A DNA stretch of 64,000 nucleotides from Verrucomicrobiia bacterium. Lineage in GTDB: Bacteria > Verrucomicrobiota > Verrucomicrobiia > Verrucomicrobiales > DEV007. The position numbers and the translations under genes are program-made. This document shows, piece after piece, positions 1 to 8,286 of the stretch. The stretch is taken from positions 186,001 through 250,000 of the forward strand of contig JAUIAH010000002.1 in assembly GCA_030425385.1 (NCBI GenBank), written 5' to 3'. How positions within the stretch are numbered: the stretch's first letter is position 1; each line of letters starts with the position of its first letter. The notes below the pieces were generated by a model, which had not been told where the DNA came from, made no database searches, and saw nothing but the letters and a program-made list of their open reading frames with translations.

Positions 1-797
1 TGAGCAATCGGGAAGTGGTCATTAACAGTGTGATCAACGAGCCCGTGCTTGCCGCGTCTTCGTCCACGACCCCAGGTGCCGGTGCCACGACGACTTCGGC
101 CGTTCAATACCTCCCCATTGGGACGGTGATCAACATTCTCCCCCGCGAAATGGCGAATAATACGGTCGCTCTCGACGTGCAGCTCACCGTCTCCAGCATC
201 ATCGGCGAACGGATCATTCAGGGCAACCCATACCCCGTGGCGAGTTCTCGGGTCTACGGCGCCCCACTCCGAGTGCAGTCAGGATACACGGTCGCCATCG
301 CAGGCCTCGATGAAGCCGTGAATACCGATGGGAAAACCCGCGTGCCGGTGATGGGTCGCCTGCCTGTGGTTGGCAACCTCTTCCGGGACAGCTCTCGCCG
401 CCATTCGCGGAAGAACCTCATGATGTTCATCACACCCACGCTATTGCGCACGAACACTCAGGGCGTCTCCGAGCGGCCCCACGCCGTCTTCACTGAAGAA
501 GCAGACCGCATGCGTCATCGCTACGGATCAGGCAAGTTTGCCGACAACACCACGCTTCAGTGGGATCGCGAACTCTTCCTCCTCGAACGCAAAGTCGACG
601 AGGGCATGGCTCGCAAGGAAGACAAGCTGCACATCGATGCCATCTACTCCGAGAGCGCAAGCCGCTTGGAAGTCACCAAAGCACTTTCGAAAACCCGAGC
701 CATGTCGGCAAGCGACGCTCAAGCGCGCATGGCCGCGTTCCGTGCCATCAATGAACGCGCTGATCGCCTCCGCAAGCGTATCCGCTGGCGGTTCTAA
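1..797 (+). CDS. Type II secretion-type secretin, C-terminal part
   Basis: The gene enters from the left edge; its open frame is read from base 3 and only about the last 264 residues are present. The visible part is the end of a secretin, the outer-membrane gate of type II secretion or type IV pili. It shows the family pattern of an inner strand region (IGTVINILPR, VALDVQLTVSS), then a gating and lip region with GYTVAIAGL, the conserved VPVMGRLPVVGNLF stretch, and NLMMFITPTLL. A tail of about 105 charged residues follows the barrel and may be the S-domain or a helical extension. No pilus or Gsp partner gene lies downstream, so the pathway cannot be named from this window. Family call is secure; gspD versus pilQ is not. 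Confidence 0.88.
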   Translation, partial: SNREVVINSVINEPVLAASSSTTPGAGATTTSAVQYLPIGTVINILPREMANNTVALDVQLTVSSIIGERIIQGNPYPVASSRVYGAPLRVQSGYTVAIAGLDEAVNTDGKTRVPVMGRLPVVGNLFRDSSRRHSRKNLMMFITPTLLRTNTQGVSERPHAVFTEEADRMRHRYGSGKFADNTTLQWDRELFLLERKVDEGMARKEDKLHIDAIYSESASRLEVTKALSKTRAMSASDAQARMAAFRAINERADRLRKRIRWRF

Positions 798-825
798 GAA
801 GTTTCAATTGATCAAGGGCTGGCTG

Positions 826-1083
826 CTAGTAGCCGGCACCATAGCCATAGCCGGGCTGCGTGGGGATACTGCTTCCTCCGTAGCCCGGTTGCGCTTGATA
901 GGCACCGCTGCCGCCCGATCCGTAACCCGCCGCATTGGGATCATGATTCGTCTGAAGCCGTCTCCCAGCCCGCTCCATATCCAAACCCAGGCCGTACATG
1001 GTATGCCCACAATTCGACGTGGAGAACGCCAACACCAGCACACCCAGGGCTTGAAAGCTTCTCTTGAGAATCAACCGTTTCAT
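826..1083 (-). CDS. Small entericidin-like lipoprotein with Gly/Tyr-rich tail
   Basis: An 85-residue protein that starts at the ATG at 1083. Residues 1-25 form a lipoprotein-like signal peptide (MKRLILKRSF followed by ALGVLVLAFS) ending at SNCG. The next residues, HTMYGLGLDMERAGRRLQ, fit the short entericidin pattern (T, G-x-G-x-D, then A-G). Entericidins are tiny envelope lipoproteins of uncertain role that are often stress induced. Unlike the usual 40-50 residue members, this one carries a tail of about 35 residues rich in Gly, Tyr, Gln and Pro with repeated PGYG. It is divergent from the TPR gene, with about 140 bases between the two starts. The start is not backed by a strong ribosome site, and the lipobox is imperfect, so localisation is inferred. 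Confidence 0.6.
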   Translation of the reverse strand: MKRLILKRSFQALGVLVLAFSTSNCGHTMYGLGLDMERAGRRLQTNHDPNAAGYGSGGSGAYQAQPGYGGSSIPTQPGYGYGAGY

Positions 1084-1225
1084 GTTTCTTAAATTTAAGG
1101 GTAAACGAAATAATGGCATGATGCCTTTCGCAGTCAAGACGCGTCTCCGCCCTTCCCTATTCATGAACGGTGCGCCCCTTAGCAATTTGTGGAGGCACGG
1201 GATCAGAACACTTCTATACTGCGGC

Positions 1226-3916
1226 ATGCGTGGCCACCTCGTCATCGTCACCCTCTTCTGGAGCCTCCTGTCCCCCATCTGGGCGGAGTCAGACCCCGCT
1301 CCCTACGATCAAGCCCTCCGCGAACTCCAAAGCGATCACTTTGCGGTCCGCGAGGCCGCCACCAGACTGCTCTGGCAACATGCCGAACACGCGGAAACGC
1401 AGCTTCGCCAAGCGATGCAATCCGCTGACCCCGATGTACGCCAACGCTCCTTGCGGATCTGGGAGGCCTACCAACTTGGCATCTACCCGGACACACCGCG
1501 CGATGTCGCCGAGAAGATCTATCAGTTTCACGATGGCACCCTTGATGAGAAACGGACGATCATTCGCAACTTGGTCGTCTCAGACAATCTCAACGCCGCC
1601 TATCGCTTAATTCATGCGGTCGAAGAGGCTCACATCCGCACGAATCTCACTGACATTCTAGCCGCACAAGTACGCGCCAAGCTCCTACCGCTTCTGTTAG
1701 AGCAATCATGGGGAGAGGCCGAATCTCTCCTGGCACGCGCTGCCATTGGCGACATTGGCATGCGAGACTACGCCGTATTCGTCCACCTTCGCGGCGACCT
1801 GGAAGAGGCTCTCACACAAGCAGAGGATCGACCAAACGCTCCGGAATTGAAACGCTGGCTCCTCCGCGCTGCTGGCAGAATGGAGGAAGCTCTTGCTCTA
1901 GGTGCGAACGACCTTCAGGCCCAGCGCGAAGTGCGCGTGGCCAATGGTGACGCCCTCGCTTTCTGCGAATTTGAACTGGATCAACCCGTCATGGAGCCGC
2001 TGCAGCAATGGCGTGCCCGTGCCTTTCAAGCCCAACTGGGGGGCAAGCAAGAGGAGCAACAGCAAGCCATTGAGAAATTGGTCGAGCTAGCCGAAGAGAA
2101 TGAGAACCCCTACAGCACCCGCCCCATCGTCGATGCCCTTCTCTTGAATGACGCTGTGGATGAAGCTCTACCATTCCTGCCAAAAGTCATCGAACAAACG
2201 GTCTACGACATTCAAACTTACCGCGGCCTGTATGGAGCGGCTTTGAAAGCGATCGGGGTAGAAGAAGAGCGCCCGCCCTACGGCACCTGGGTCGATGATC
2301 GTGTCGCCAACTTAGCGAATGACAATGACGGTACCGTGCTCCAGGAATTGCTCGATTTCGTCCGCAATCTGATCGACATGGACGAACAGGAAGAGTGCGA
2401 GCGTTTGCTAGGGTTGGCCTTCGACGCCCTGGAGAATAATCTTGATCGGCGACGCCTCCTTGTGGGCGAGGAGATTCGGCTAGGGCTGAGAGATGCCGCC
2501 GAGAAGCACCTCCGCAAACTCGCCGCCGACGGCATGCGAATCGATCAGCTCATTGATGCGATTCTTCCCGGCAATCAAGCACTCGCCAAGCAGTGGTATG
2601 ACTTTCTGCTAGAGCATGAACCCGAGCAGACCAATCGCCTCGAAACCGTCATCAAGACTCTGCACATCGTGGACGTTCAAGAAGACGATGCCAAACCCAA
2701 GGAGGGTCTTACCCGCCTTCTGGAACAAGCCTATGCCGTGGCGGAGCCACTCCGGCGTCAAGCGCGTGAAGACTACCTGCGCAATCTCTACCTCACCGCT
2801 ACGCTGCACGAAGCGTGGGATCTCGCCGTGAAGTTCGCACAGGATATCGCCCGCGATCAGCCTCCTGAAGATCAGATCTACTGGTATTACCTCATCGGAA
2901 ACACGGAAGCAGAAAGAGAGCGGTGGCCCGAAGCGGCAGAGGCTTACGAGCACGCCTGGAAACTGCACAGCGACAATGTGAGAGATTCCGCTCAGCAGAA
3001 GGTGGAGGCGGGGAGACACGCCGGAGCGGATGACGAACTTCCTCACCTTCAGCCAAGTTATCTCTACTTGGCAGGCATGGCCCTGACAAAAGCAGGAAAC
3101 ACCGTCCAAGGACAGCAGTACATCAACCAAGCGCGTCTTCTTTGCCTCGGAGACCTCCAAGCGCGGAGCGCCCTCGCCTCGGCGATGAATAGCAACGGGG
3201 ATCGCGTCATCGCCCAAGGAGAGTACGCCCTCATTGCCCGGCTCAGCCGTTTGGAGGAGAACTACGGCTCCTGGGCTTTCTATCACCTTGCTAGCACCCT
3301 GCGCTATGACGATCCCGCCACGGCCTTGCGCTACCTCCAGCGCGTGATTGTCAGTCGTCACGAAATGGACGTCATCCCGTCCGCACGCTTCACCTTTGAC
3401 ATTCGCATGCAATCACTCATGCATCAATGTCAGGCTCAGGTTCACGCTCAGAATGGCGAGCCTGACAAAGCCCTTGCCTCGGTCCAGGCCTACTTCGACC
3501 TCTCTCCAGGAAACGCTTCCATCGGAGAAGAATTGCTACCAATGTTAGAGAGCCTTGGAAAAGAAGCAGAGGCTCGGGATTTCTACGAAAAGACCCGAGC
3601 CCTCTCGAAAGAGGCCGTTCGACTCTTTCCGAAGTCTGCCATGGCTCACAACAACCTTGCCTGGCTAGATGCCCGCTCCCGGCGCCAGCTAGACGAGGCA
3701 CTCCACCACGCTGAAACCGCCAATCGCCTGAAGCCAGACAACGCCGCCTACCTCGATACTCTGGCTGAAGTTCACTTTGCCATGGGTGACCGCGAGAAGG
3801 CCTTGGAACTTTCGAACCATGCGGTGACCCTGACCCCTCAAGACCAAGAGTTGTTAGGTCAGCAGAAACGCTTTCAGGAAGCGCCCCTCCCAGAGAAACG
3901 GGCTCCCGGAGAGTGA
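1226..3916 (+). CDS. Secreted HEAT/TPR-repeat protein (896 aa)
   Basis: The ATG at 1226 opens with a clean signal peptide (MRGHLVIVTLFWSLLSPIWA, then ES), which is why it is preferred to longer in-frame starts. After the signal, residues 30-90 look like a HEAT-like unit (REAATRLLWQH, DPDVRQRSLRIWEAY). The rest is helical throughout, with TPR-like pairs clearest from about residue 600 onward (AEAYEHAWKLHSDN, AHNNLAWLDARS, AYLDTLAEVHFAMGDREKALEL). Proteins of this kind are periplasmic scaffolds. No catalytic domain is visible. It is convergent with the cytochrome-like gene, only 7 bases away. The function is unknown; the secreted repeat-protein call is strong. Confidence 0.8.
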   Translation: MRGHLVIVTLFWSLLSPIWAESDPAPYDQALRELQSDHFAVREAATRLLWQHAEHAETQLRQAMQSADPDVRQRSLRIWEAYQLGIYPDTPRDVAEKIYQFHDGTLDEKRTIIRNLVVSDNLNAAYRLIHAVEEAHIRTNLTDILAAQVRAKLLPLLLEQSWGEAESLLARAAIGDIGMRDYAVFVHLRGDLEEALTQAEDRPNAPELKRWLLRAAGRMEEALALGANDLQAQREVRVANGDALAFCEFELDQPVMEPLQQWRARAFQAQLGGKQEEQQQAIEKLVELAEENENPYSTRPIVDALLLNDAVDEALPFLPKVIEQTVYDIQTYRGLYGAALKAIGVEEERPPYGTWVDDRVANLANDNDGTVLQELLDFVRNLIDMDEQEECERLLGLAFDALENNLDRRRLLVGEEIRLGLRDAAEKHLRKLAADGMRIDQLIDAILPGNQALAKQWYDFLLEHEPEQTNRLETVIKTLHIVDVQEDDAKPKEGLTRLLEQAYAVAEPLRRQAREDYLRNLYLTATLHEAWDLAVKFAQDIARDQPPEDQIYWYYLIGNTEAERERWPEAAEAYEHAWKLHSDNVRDSAQQKVEAGRHAGADDELPHLQPSYLYLAGMALTKAGNTVQGQQYINQARLLCLGDLQARSALASAMNSNGDRVIAQGEYALIARLSRLEENYGSWAFYHLASTLRYDDPATALRYLQRVIVSRHEMDVIPSARFTFDIRMQSLMHQCQAQVHAQNGEPDKALASVQAYFDLSPGNASIGEELLPMLESLGKEAEARDFYEKTRALSKEAVRLFPKSAMAHNNLAWLDARSRRQLDEALHHAETANRLKPDNAAYLDTLAEVHFAMGDREKALELSNHAVTLTPQDQELLGQQKRFQEAPLPEKRAPGE

Positions 3917-3923
3917 ATCCCGC

Positions 3924-5204
3924 TTAGAGATTCGCCCAGTAATCGCGCGCTTCTGGCAAGGTCTCTGTTAGGATCTCATGGATCGCCTGTTTCTCTGACC
4001 CCGACAAATGGTCGAATGCCTCCACGTCCGTGGTGAGAATGGTGTGGAGACGGAAGTAGACCTCTTCCCGTAACGGTCTCGGCAAGGCTGCAAACGATTG
4101 CGAATAGATCATGTAACTGCACCGGTGCTCGAAGAGTCGCCCAGCCAATCGAAGATCTTTCAGAGCACGCCCTTTCTGATCTGGACGACGATCCTTGAGA
4201 AACGCCGCGCGATAGTCGCCTCCGTCTTGCCACGATTCATCACCCAACGAAACCTCGTCCGCAAAGAGCAAGTAGCGCATCAAGCGATCCACACACGCGC
4301 CGATGTCGGCCACATCATTGGGCCGCAATCTTGTCAGAGCATGCCGGGAATCATCGTCAATCTTGGCATCATACAAACCTTGCCTCACGCGATAGAGCGC
4401 CTCCAGGAAACAGTAGTGCATCCCGATCTGATGGTCGTGGATGAGAAGCGCTAGAACATCGCTATCTGGACGGAGGTGCAAATCGAGATCGAAGAACTCT
4501 TGCAAAGACGCCTTATTCTCTCGGCCATCTGGCTGCAAGACTGGATCACGCCGGCTCCCTTTGGCTAACACATTGGCCATGTGTTTCACTCTGCCCGTGT
4601 GCCCTGTCAGAAACCACCCTCCCCAGCGATCCTCAAAAGGAGCGTCATGACTGACCCGATCAAAGGATGGCACGCTTCGCAGATTCCGGCCGTCCGCATC
4701 TGGAAAGACGGACATTCCCAAGAGACCAGGCAGGAAATTCGTCGCGCTACCCGCATGGCATCCCAGACAGCGTTCCTCCCTCGCAAAGAGCAGTCGTTCC
4801 GGTTCGTCCAAGGGGCGTTGGAAATAGAAGACTCCGCCAAGATTGGGATCGATGCTCGTGATCTCGATGCGGCCATTCGGCATCCATCCCAGGTAGACTT
4901 CCTCATTGAAATAGATGGCCCGCGGATTGCCAGGATGGACCGCGCGACGCTGCAGGCTGGTCTTGGTGAAGACCAAGATCTGCGAACTCACTGGAATGTC
5001 GAGCTCAACAAGCAAGCGCTCGACCAGCGGTTTGCCACTAGGCTCCTCCAAGGCCAGCTCACCCGCATGGAGCCGCTTGAGCAAATTGGACATGGGATCC
5101 GTCAGCGGCGCGTTGTAGTAGTCGTGCGGCGGCAAATCGTAATCGTTGAACGATTGACCCACGACCACTGGTGCGAGGAGGAAATAGCAGAACACGCGAA
5201 TCAT
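3924..5204 (-). CDS. Secreted cytochrome-like protein with one CXXCH site
   Basis: From the ATG at 5204 the product has 426 residues and begins with a typical signal peptide (MIRVFCYFLLAPVVVG, then QS). In-frame starts at 5246 (ATG) and 5261 (TTG) would add 14 or 19 basic residues and cannot be excluded. A single heme-binding motif CLGCH lies at residues 146-150, inside a segment (FAREERCLGCHAGSATN) that resembles heme sites of periplasmic c-type cytochromes. The remaining roughly 270 residues match no domain I can name; they are acidic and carry several histidines (LIHDHQIGMHYC) that might bind metal. It follows pth by a few bases to tens of bases depending on start, so it may be read from the rpsB-tsf-rplY-pth transcript. 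A redox role is inferred from the heme motif only. Confidence 0.7.
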   Translation of the reverse strand: MIRVFCYFLLAPVVVGQSFNDYDLPPHDYYNAPLTDPMSNLLKRLHAGELALEEPSGKPLVERLLVELDIPVSSQILVFTKTSLQRRAVHPGNPRAIYFNEEVYLGWMPNGRIEITSIDPNLGGVFYFQRPLDEPERLLFAREERCLGCHAGSATNFLPGLLGMSVFPDADGRNLRSVPSFDRVSHDAPFEDRWGGWFLTGHTGRVKHMANVLAKGSRRDPVLQPDGRENKASLQEFFDLDLHLRPDSDVLALLIHDHQIGMHYCFLEALYRVRQGLYDAKIDDDSRHALTRLRPNDVADIGACVDRLMRYLLFADEVSLGDESWQDGGDYRAAFLKDRRPDQKGRALKDLRLAGRLFEHRCSYMIYSQSFAALPRPLREEVYFRLHTILTTDVEAFDHLSGSEKQAIHEILTETLPEARDYWANL

Positions 5205-5267
5205 AGCGTTCACGCTAACGGATCCGCCACGACGCTTCAATGGCATTCTCCCAAGCCTCAAACGAGG

Positions 5268-5876
5268 CTACTCGCCCACCACCAGCCCGTTATACTCCGT
5301 CATGGCGTGGTCCAGCCCCATCTCCATCGCATCGGTGACGGCGCGCACGGCTACATCCAGCACCGCCTGGAGAACGGGTCGCTCCTCCTGGCCGAACTTC
5401 CCTAACACATGGTTGACCACTCTGTCCTGCTCACGACTCTCGCGTCTGCCGATGCCGACTTTGAGTCTGGGAAACGCATCCGTCCCAAGGTGTTGGATGA
5501 TCGATTTGATCCCATTATGGCCTCCTGAAGAGCCGCGAGCTCGGAATCGCAATCTTCCCAAAGCAAGATCCATATCATCATAGACCACCAGCATTTCTTC
5601 AGGCGGGATCCGGTAGAAACGAGACACCTGCGCCACGGCCACGCCACTTTCGTTCATGAAGGTGGTGGGTTTCACAAGATACGCATCCCGCGACTTCAAT
5701 AAGTCGGCCTCTAGTCGTCGAATGGATTTATAGCGCGCCTCACCCAACGGCGCGCCATCCGGCGGTGGCAGGGTTTCCGCCAACCGATCCATAACAAGAA
5801 ACCCGACATTGTGCCGGGTTTCTTCGTAGTCACGGCCAGGATTGCCGAGACCAAAGAGGGCTCTGAAATATGCCAT
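5268..5876 (-). CDS. pth: Peptidyl-tRNA hydrolase
   Basis: This 202-residue protein releases tRNA from peptidyl-tRNA that drops off the ribosome. The sequence shows the whole family signature: FGLGNPGRDYEETRHNVGF at residues 8-26 with the catalytic His22, KPTTFMNESG with the substrate-binding Asn, YDDMDL, and GSSGGHNGIKS near residue 110. Length is normal for the bacterial enzyme. It lies 25 bases after rplY on the same strand; rplY-pth is a common bacterial pair. No oddities were seen. Confidence 0.97.
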   Translation of the reverse strand: MAYFRALFGLGNPGRDYEETRHNVGFLVMDRLAETLPPPDGAPLGEARYKSIRRLEADLLKSRDAYLVKPTTFMNESGVAVAQVSRFYRIPPEEMLVVYDDMDLALGRLRFRARGSSGGHNGIKSIIQHLGTDAFPRLKVGIGRRESREQDRVVNHVLGKFGQEERPVLQAVLDVAVRAVTDAMEMGLDHAMTEYNGLVVGE

Positions 5877-5901
5877 CAGACACTACTGAAGCGTGCGAGC
5901 A

Positions 5902-6528
5902 CTATTCTTCAGAGGCGTCAGCGGAATCGTCTCCACCGCCCGCAGCAGCGGCCGCTTTGAGCGCACGCACTTCGGCCACAATGGCCACCACCACGTCCTC
6001 GCCAAGAACAGGTCCCACGCCTTCAGGCCAGGTCACTTCGCCAACGTGAAAGGCACCGCCCACACCGAGATTCGAGATGTCGCCTTGAACTTTGTCAGGA
6101 AGATCGCCAGGCTTGCAGCGCACCTCCAAGGAGAGGAGCTGTTGATCGAGCAATCCACCAGCCTTTACCCCAACACTATCTCCGATCAGCTCCAGGGGAA
6201 CGCTCGCCGTGATGAGGTCGTCGTCATTCACCACGCGGAAATCCACATGCGTGACCGCACTCGTCAGCGGGTGATGCTGCACGTCTTGGATCAGCGCCAA
6301 CTTGCCCTGCTCACGTGCGCCATCAATGTCCAACCGCACGAGAACGTTCTCCGAGGCACTGCTAGCAAGCAAATCACGAATGGAGACCGCGTCCAGGTCC
6401 ACCCCATAATTGTCCTGCTTCCCGCCATAGACGACGGCTGGCACGCGACCCGTGCGGCGGAGTTTCTTAGCGGCTGCAGAGCCCGAAGACTCGCGTTTCG
6501 CGGCAGTGAGAGGATGGATGGTGGCCAT
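5902..6528 (-). CDS. rplY: 50S ribosomal protein L25 (CTC type)
   Basis: A 208-residue L25 of the long general-stress (CTC) form that binds 5S rRNA. The N-terminal 5S-binding half is recognisable (GSAAAKKLRRTGRVPAVVYG, then QDVQHHPLTSAVTHVDF), and it is followed by the CTC C-terminal beta domain (VPLELIGDSVGVKAGGLLD, then LEVRCKPGDLP). The tail is low-complexity Ala/Gly/Asp/Glu. It sits between the tRNA-Ala gene and pth. A TATACG sequence about 50 bases upstream, on its strand, could be a -10 element for its own promoter. Confidence 0.96.
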   Translation of the reverse strand: MATIHPLTAAKRESSGSAAAKKLRRTGRVPAVVYGGKQDNYGVDLDAVSIRDLLASSASENVLVRLDIDGAREQGKLALIQDVQHHPLTSAVTHVDFRVVNDDDLITASVPLELIGDSVGVKAGGLLDQQLLSLEVRCKPGDLPDKVQGDISNLGVGGAFHVGEVTWPEGVGPVLGEDVVVAIVAEVRALKAAAAAGGGDDSADASEE

Positions 6529-6629
6529 GAAAGAATCGTGGTTAAAAGGGAAACTGGGTGTGAAAGGGGGGCGTATAGAAACACATTTCTGCCAAGCGGC
6601 AAGTCGAATGCGTGTGAAGAACTAGCGGG

Positions 6630-6705
6630 TGGTGGAGGTAAGCGGATTCGAACCGCTGACCTTCTCATTGCGAACGAGACGCTCTACCACCTGAGCTATA
6701 CCCCC
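6630..6705 (-). tRNA. tRNA-Ala (anticodon CGC)
   Basis: Read on the minus strand, bases 6705 to 6633 fold into a full cloverleaf. The acceptor arm is GGGGGTA paired with TACCTCC and includes the G3:U70 wobble that identifies alanine tRNA. The D arm is GCTC/GAGC, and the anticodon stem TCTCG/TGAGA closes a TTCGCAA loop, giving anticodon CGC for the codon GCG. The T arm is AGCGG-TTCGAAT-CCGCT. The discriminator is A, and the CCA end is encoded at 6632-6630. The gene lies 38 bases after the tsf stop and about 100 bases before rplY. Confidence 0.95.
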
Positions 6706-6718
6706 ACTTTCGAGAAAG

Positions 6719-6736
6719 CTCCTGCGTTTACAGGAG
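6719..6736 (-). terminator. Short hairpin between tsf and tRNA-Ala
   Basis: On the minus strand CTCCTG and CAGGAG pair around a TAAACG loop starting 8 bases after the tsf stop codon, followed by CTTTCTCG. It could be a weak terminator or an RNA-processing signal ahead of the tRNA. The T tract is short, so termination is uncertain. Confidence 0.35.
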
Positions 6737-6743
6737 TAAAGGT

Positions 6744-7331
6744 TTACTCACCAAGCGCGTAGCGCGTGAAACGACGAATCACAATGTTCTCGCCGAGTTC
6801 CGCAATCTTGGCCTTGAGCAGATCACCCACAGTTTGGTCAGGATCCTTGATGAACCCCTGCTCCAAGAGACAGATCGTGCTGTAGAACTTGTCCAACTTA
6901 CCCTCGAGAATCTTCTCGATGACGTTAGCAGGCTTGTCCTTCATCTGCTCCGCGTAAATCTCCTTCTCTTTATTGACCACGTCCTCAGGCACTTGGTCTC
7001 GACTCACACAGGTTGGCTGAGCGGCCGCGATGTGCAGCGTGATATCCTTCACGAAATCACGAAAAGACGCATTCTTAGCCACAAAGTCCGTTTCACAATT
7101 CACCTCGATGAGCACGCCGGCCCGATCATGGTGAATGTAGGAGGCAATGACGCCTTCCTTCGCCACACGCGAGGCTTTCTTGTCCGCAGTGGCAAGGCTC
7201 TTCTTACGCAAGATGGTCTCTGCTTTCTCCAAATCGCCATCGGCTTCCTTCAGTGCTTCTTTGCACTTCATCATGCCGACGTTGGTCTTCTCACGGAGCT
7301 GCGCGACGAGTTTGGCGGTGATTTCTGCCAT
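6744..7331 (-). CDS. tsf: Elongation factor Ts
   Basis: A 195-residue nucleotide-exchange factor for EF-Tu. The N-terminal UBA-like segment (LVAQLREKTNVGMMKCKEAL) and the core signature (VLIEVNCETDFVAKN) are intact, and the C-terminal part (DQTVGDLLKAKIAELGENI, then RRFTRYALGE) matches the short EF-Ts form that lacks the coiled-coil extension of the E. coli protein. It follows rpsB by about 75 bases, the usual rpsB-tsf order. Confidence 0.97.
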   Translation of the reverse strand: MAEITAKLVAQLREKTNVGMMKCKEALKEADGDLEKAETILRKKSLATADKKASRVAKEGVIASYIHHDRAGVLIEVNCETDFVAKNASFRDFVKDITLHIAAAQPTCVSRDQVPEDVVNKEKEIYAEQMKDKPANVIEKILEGKLDKFYSTICLLEQGFIKDPDQTVGDLLKAKIAELGENIVIRRFTRYALGE

Positions 7332-7405
7332 AGTAAGGGTGTATCAGTTGGTAGGTGCTAGTTGGTGAACTGGTTAGAACACGGCGTGCGAGGACTCCGC
7401 AGCCG

Positions 7406-8143
7406 CTAGGAGGCGTCCACAAGCTCCATCTCCGCCCGCTTGGCTGGAGTGAACTTGCCGCCGCCTTGAGTCGCCGCGATCACAGGATCGATCAGCTTCT
7501 GCAAGATCACGCGAATCGAACGGAGAGCGTCATCATTGGCAGCGATGGGATACGCAATCGGATCTGGATCCGCATTGCTATCGACCAAGGCCACAACAGG
7601 GATGCCCAGGCGAGTGGCCTCATTCACGGCGATGTCCTCACGGAAAGAATCCACGACAACCACCGCATCAGGCAATTTCTCCATGTTGCGGATCCCCTCG
7701 AGGTTCCGAAGAAGTTTCGCCCGCTCACGATCGAGGGCAGCCAACTCCTTCTTACTCATAGCCTTAAACTCGGGCGACTTCTCAATCTTCTCCAAATATT
7801 CGAGACGCTTCACGCTCTGGCGGATCGTGGACATATTCGTCAACGTGCCACCGAGCCAGCGGTGATTGATGTAATACTGATTGCAGGCCGTGGCCGCTTC
7901 GCGCACGGACTCTTGGGCCTGGCGCTTGCACCCCACGAAGAGGATCTTCTTCCCCGCCGCTGCGAGCTCAGCCAGAAACGATGCCGCTTCCTCGATCTGC
8001 TTCACCGTCTCATAGAGATTGATGATGTAGATATTGTTCCGCTCCTCCAGGAGGTAAGGCTTCATCTTGGGATTCCACTTCCGGCGCTGATGGCCGTAGT
8101 GAACGCCAGCTTCAACAAGTTCTTCGAGAAGTTCGGTAGACAT
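7406..8143 (-). CDS. rpsB: 30S ribosomal protein S2
   Basis: The ATG at 8143 gives 245 residues starting MSTELLEELVEAGVHYGHQ, the normal S2 beginning; a longer frame to 8200 only adds non-homologous residues. The S2 signatures are present (HQRRKWNPKMKPYLLEERNN, FVGCKRQAQESV, NHRWLGGTLTN, and IPVVALVDSNADPDPIAYPI). The protein is needed to place S1 on the 30S subunit. It is first in the leftward rpsB-tsf cluster and has a roughly 90-base leader after the predicted promoter, long enough for autoregulation, although no known S2-binding fold was identified. Confidence 0.97.
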   Translation of the reverse strand: MSTELLEELVEAGVHYGHQRRKWNPKMKPYLLEERNNIYIINLYETVKQIEEAASFLAELAAAGKKILFVGCKRQAQESVREAATACNQYYINHRWLGGTLTNMSTIRQSVKRLEYLEKIEKSPEFKAMSKKELAALDRERAKLLRNLEGIRNMEKLPDAVVVVDSFREDIAVNEATRLGIPVVALVDSNADPDPIAYPIAANDDALRSIRVILQKLIDPVIAATQGGGKFTPAKRAEMELVDAS

Positions 8144-8239
8144 ATAAGAAGGTTCCGTGCAGGGGCTGCATGCTGAGAGGCAACGATCAATCGAAGTCAA
8201 GAAGAATCCGCGAAATTGCCCCGGTTCAGCGAGCGGCCA

Positions 8240-8267
8240 AGTATAGTCACACCTCTAGGACTGGCAA
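8240..8267 (-). promoter_or_regulatory. Sigma-70-type promoter for rpsB-tsf
   Basis: On the minus strand a -35 element TTGCCA (8267-8262) and a -10 element TATACT (8245-8240) are separated by 16 bases. Transcription would start near 8233, about 90 bases before the rpsB ATG. This is the best-formed promoter I could find in the window. Confidence 0.55.
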
Positions 8268-8286
8268 GTGGCAATCTGAACCCATT

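Noticed and set aside
1187-1220. TTGTGG and TATACT as a promoter for the TPR gene
   Set aside because: The spacing is 22 bases and the -10 element would lie only five bases before the ATG.
2609-3412. 267-codon open frame on the minus strand inside the TPR gene
   Set aside because: It lies fully opposite a gene with clear repeat structure and a signal peptide, and its own sequence shows no domain or ribosome site.
4581-5405. 274-codon plus-strand frame across the cytochrome-like and pth genes
   Set aside because: It is antisense to both and passes through the start of one and the end of the other; the sequence is compositionally a mirror of them.
5893-6762. 289-codon plus-strand frame over rplY, the tRNA and the tsf end
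   Set aside because: It runs straight through a perfect tRNA gene and is antisense to L25.
7355-8176. 273-codon plus-strand frame over rpsB
   Set aside because: It is the antisense of a certain ribosomal protein gene.
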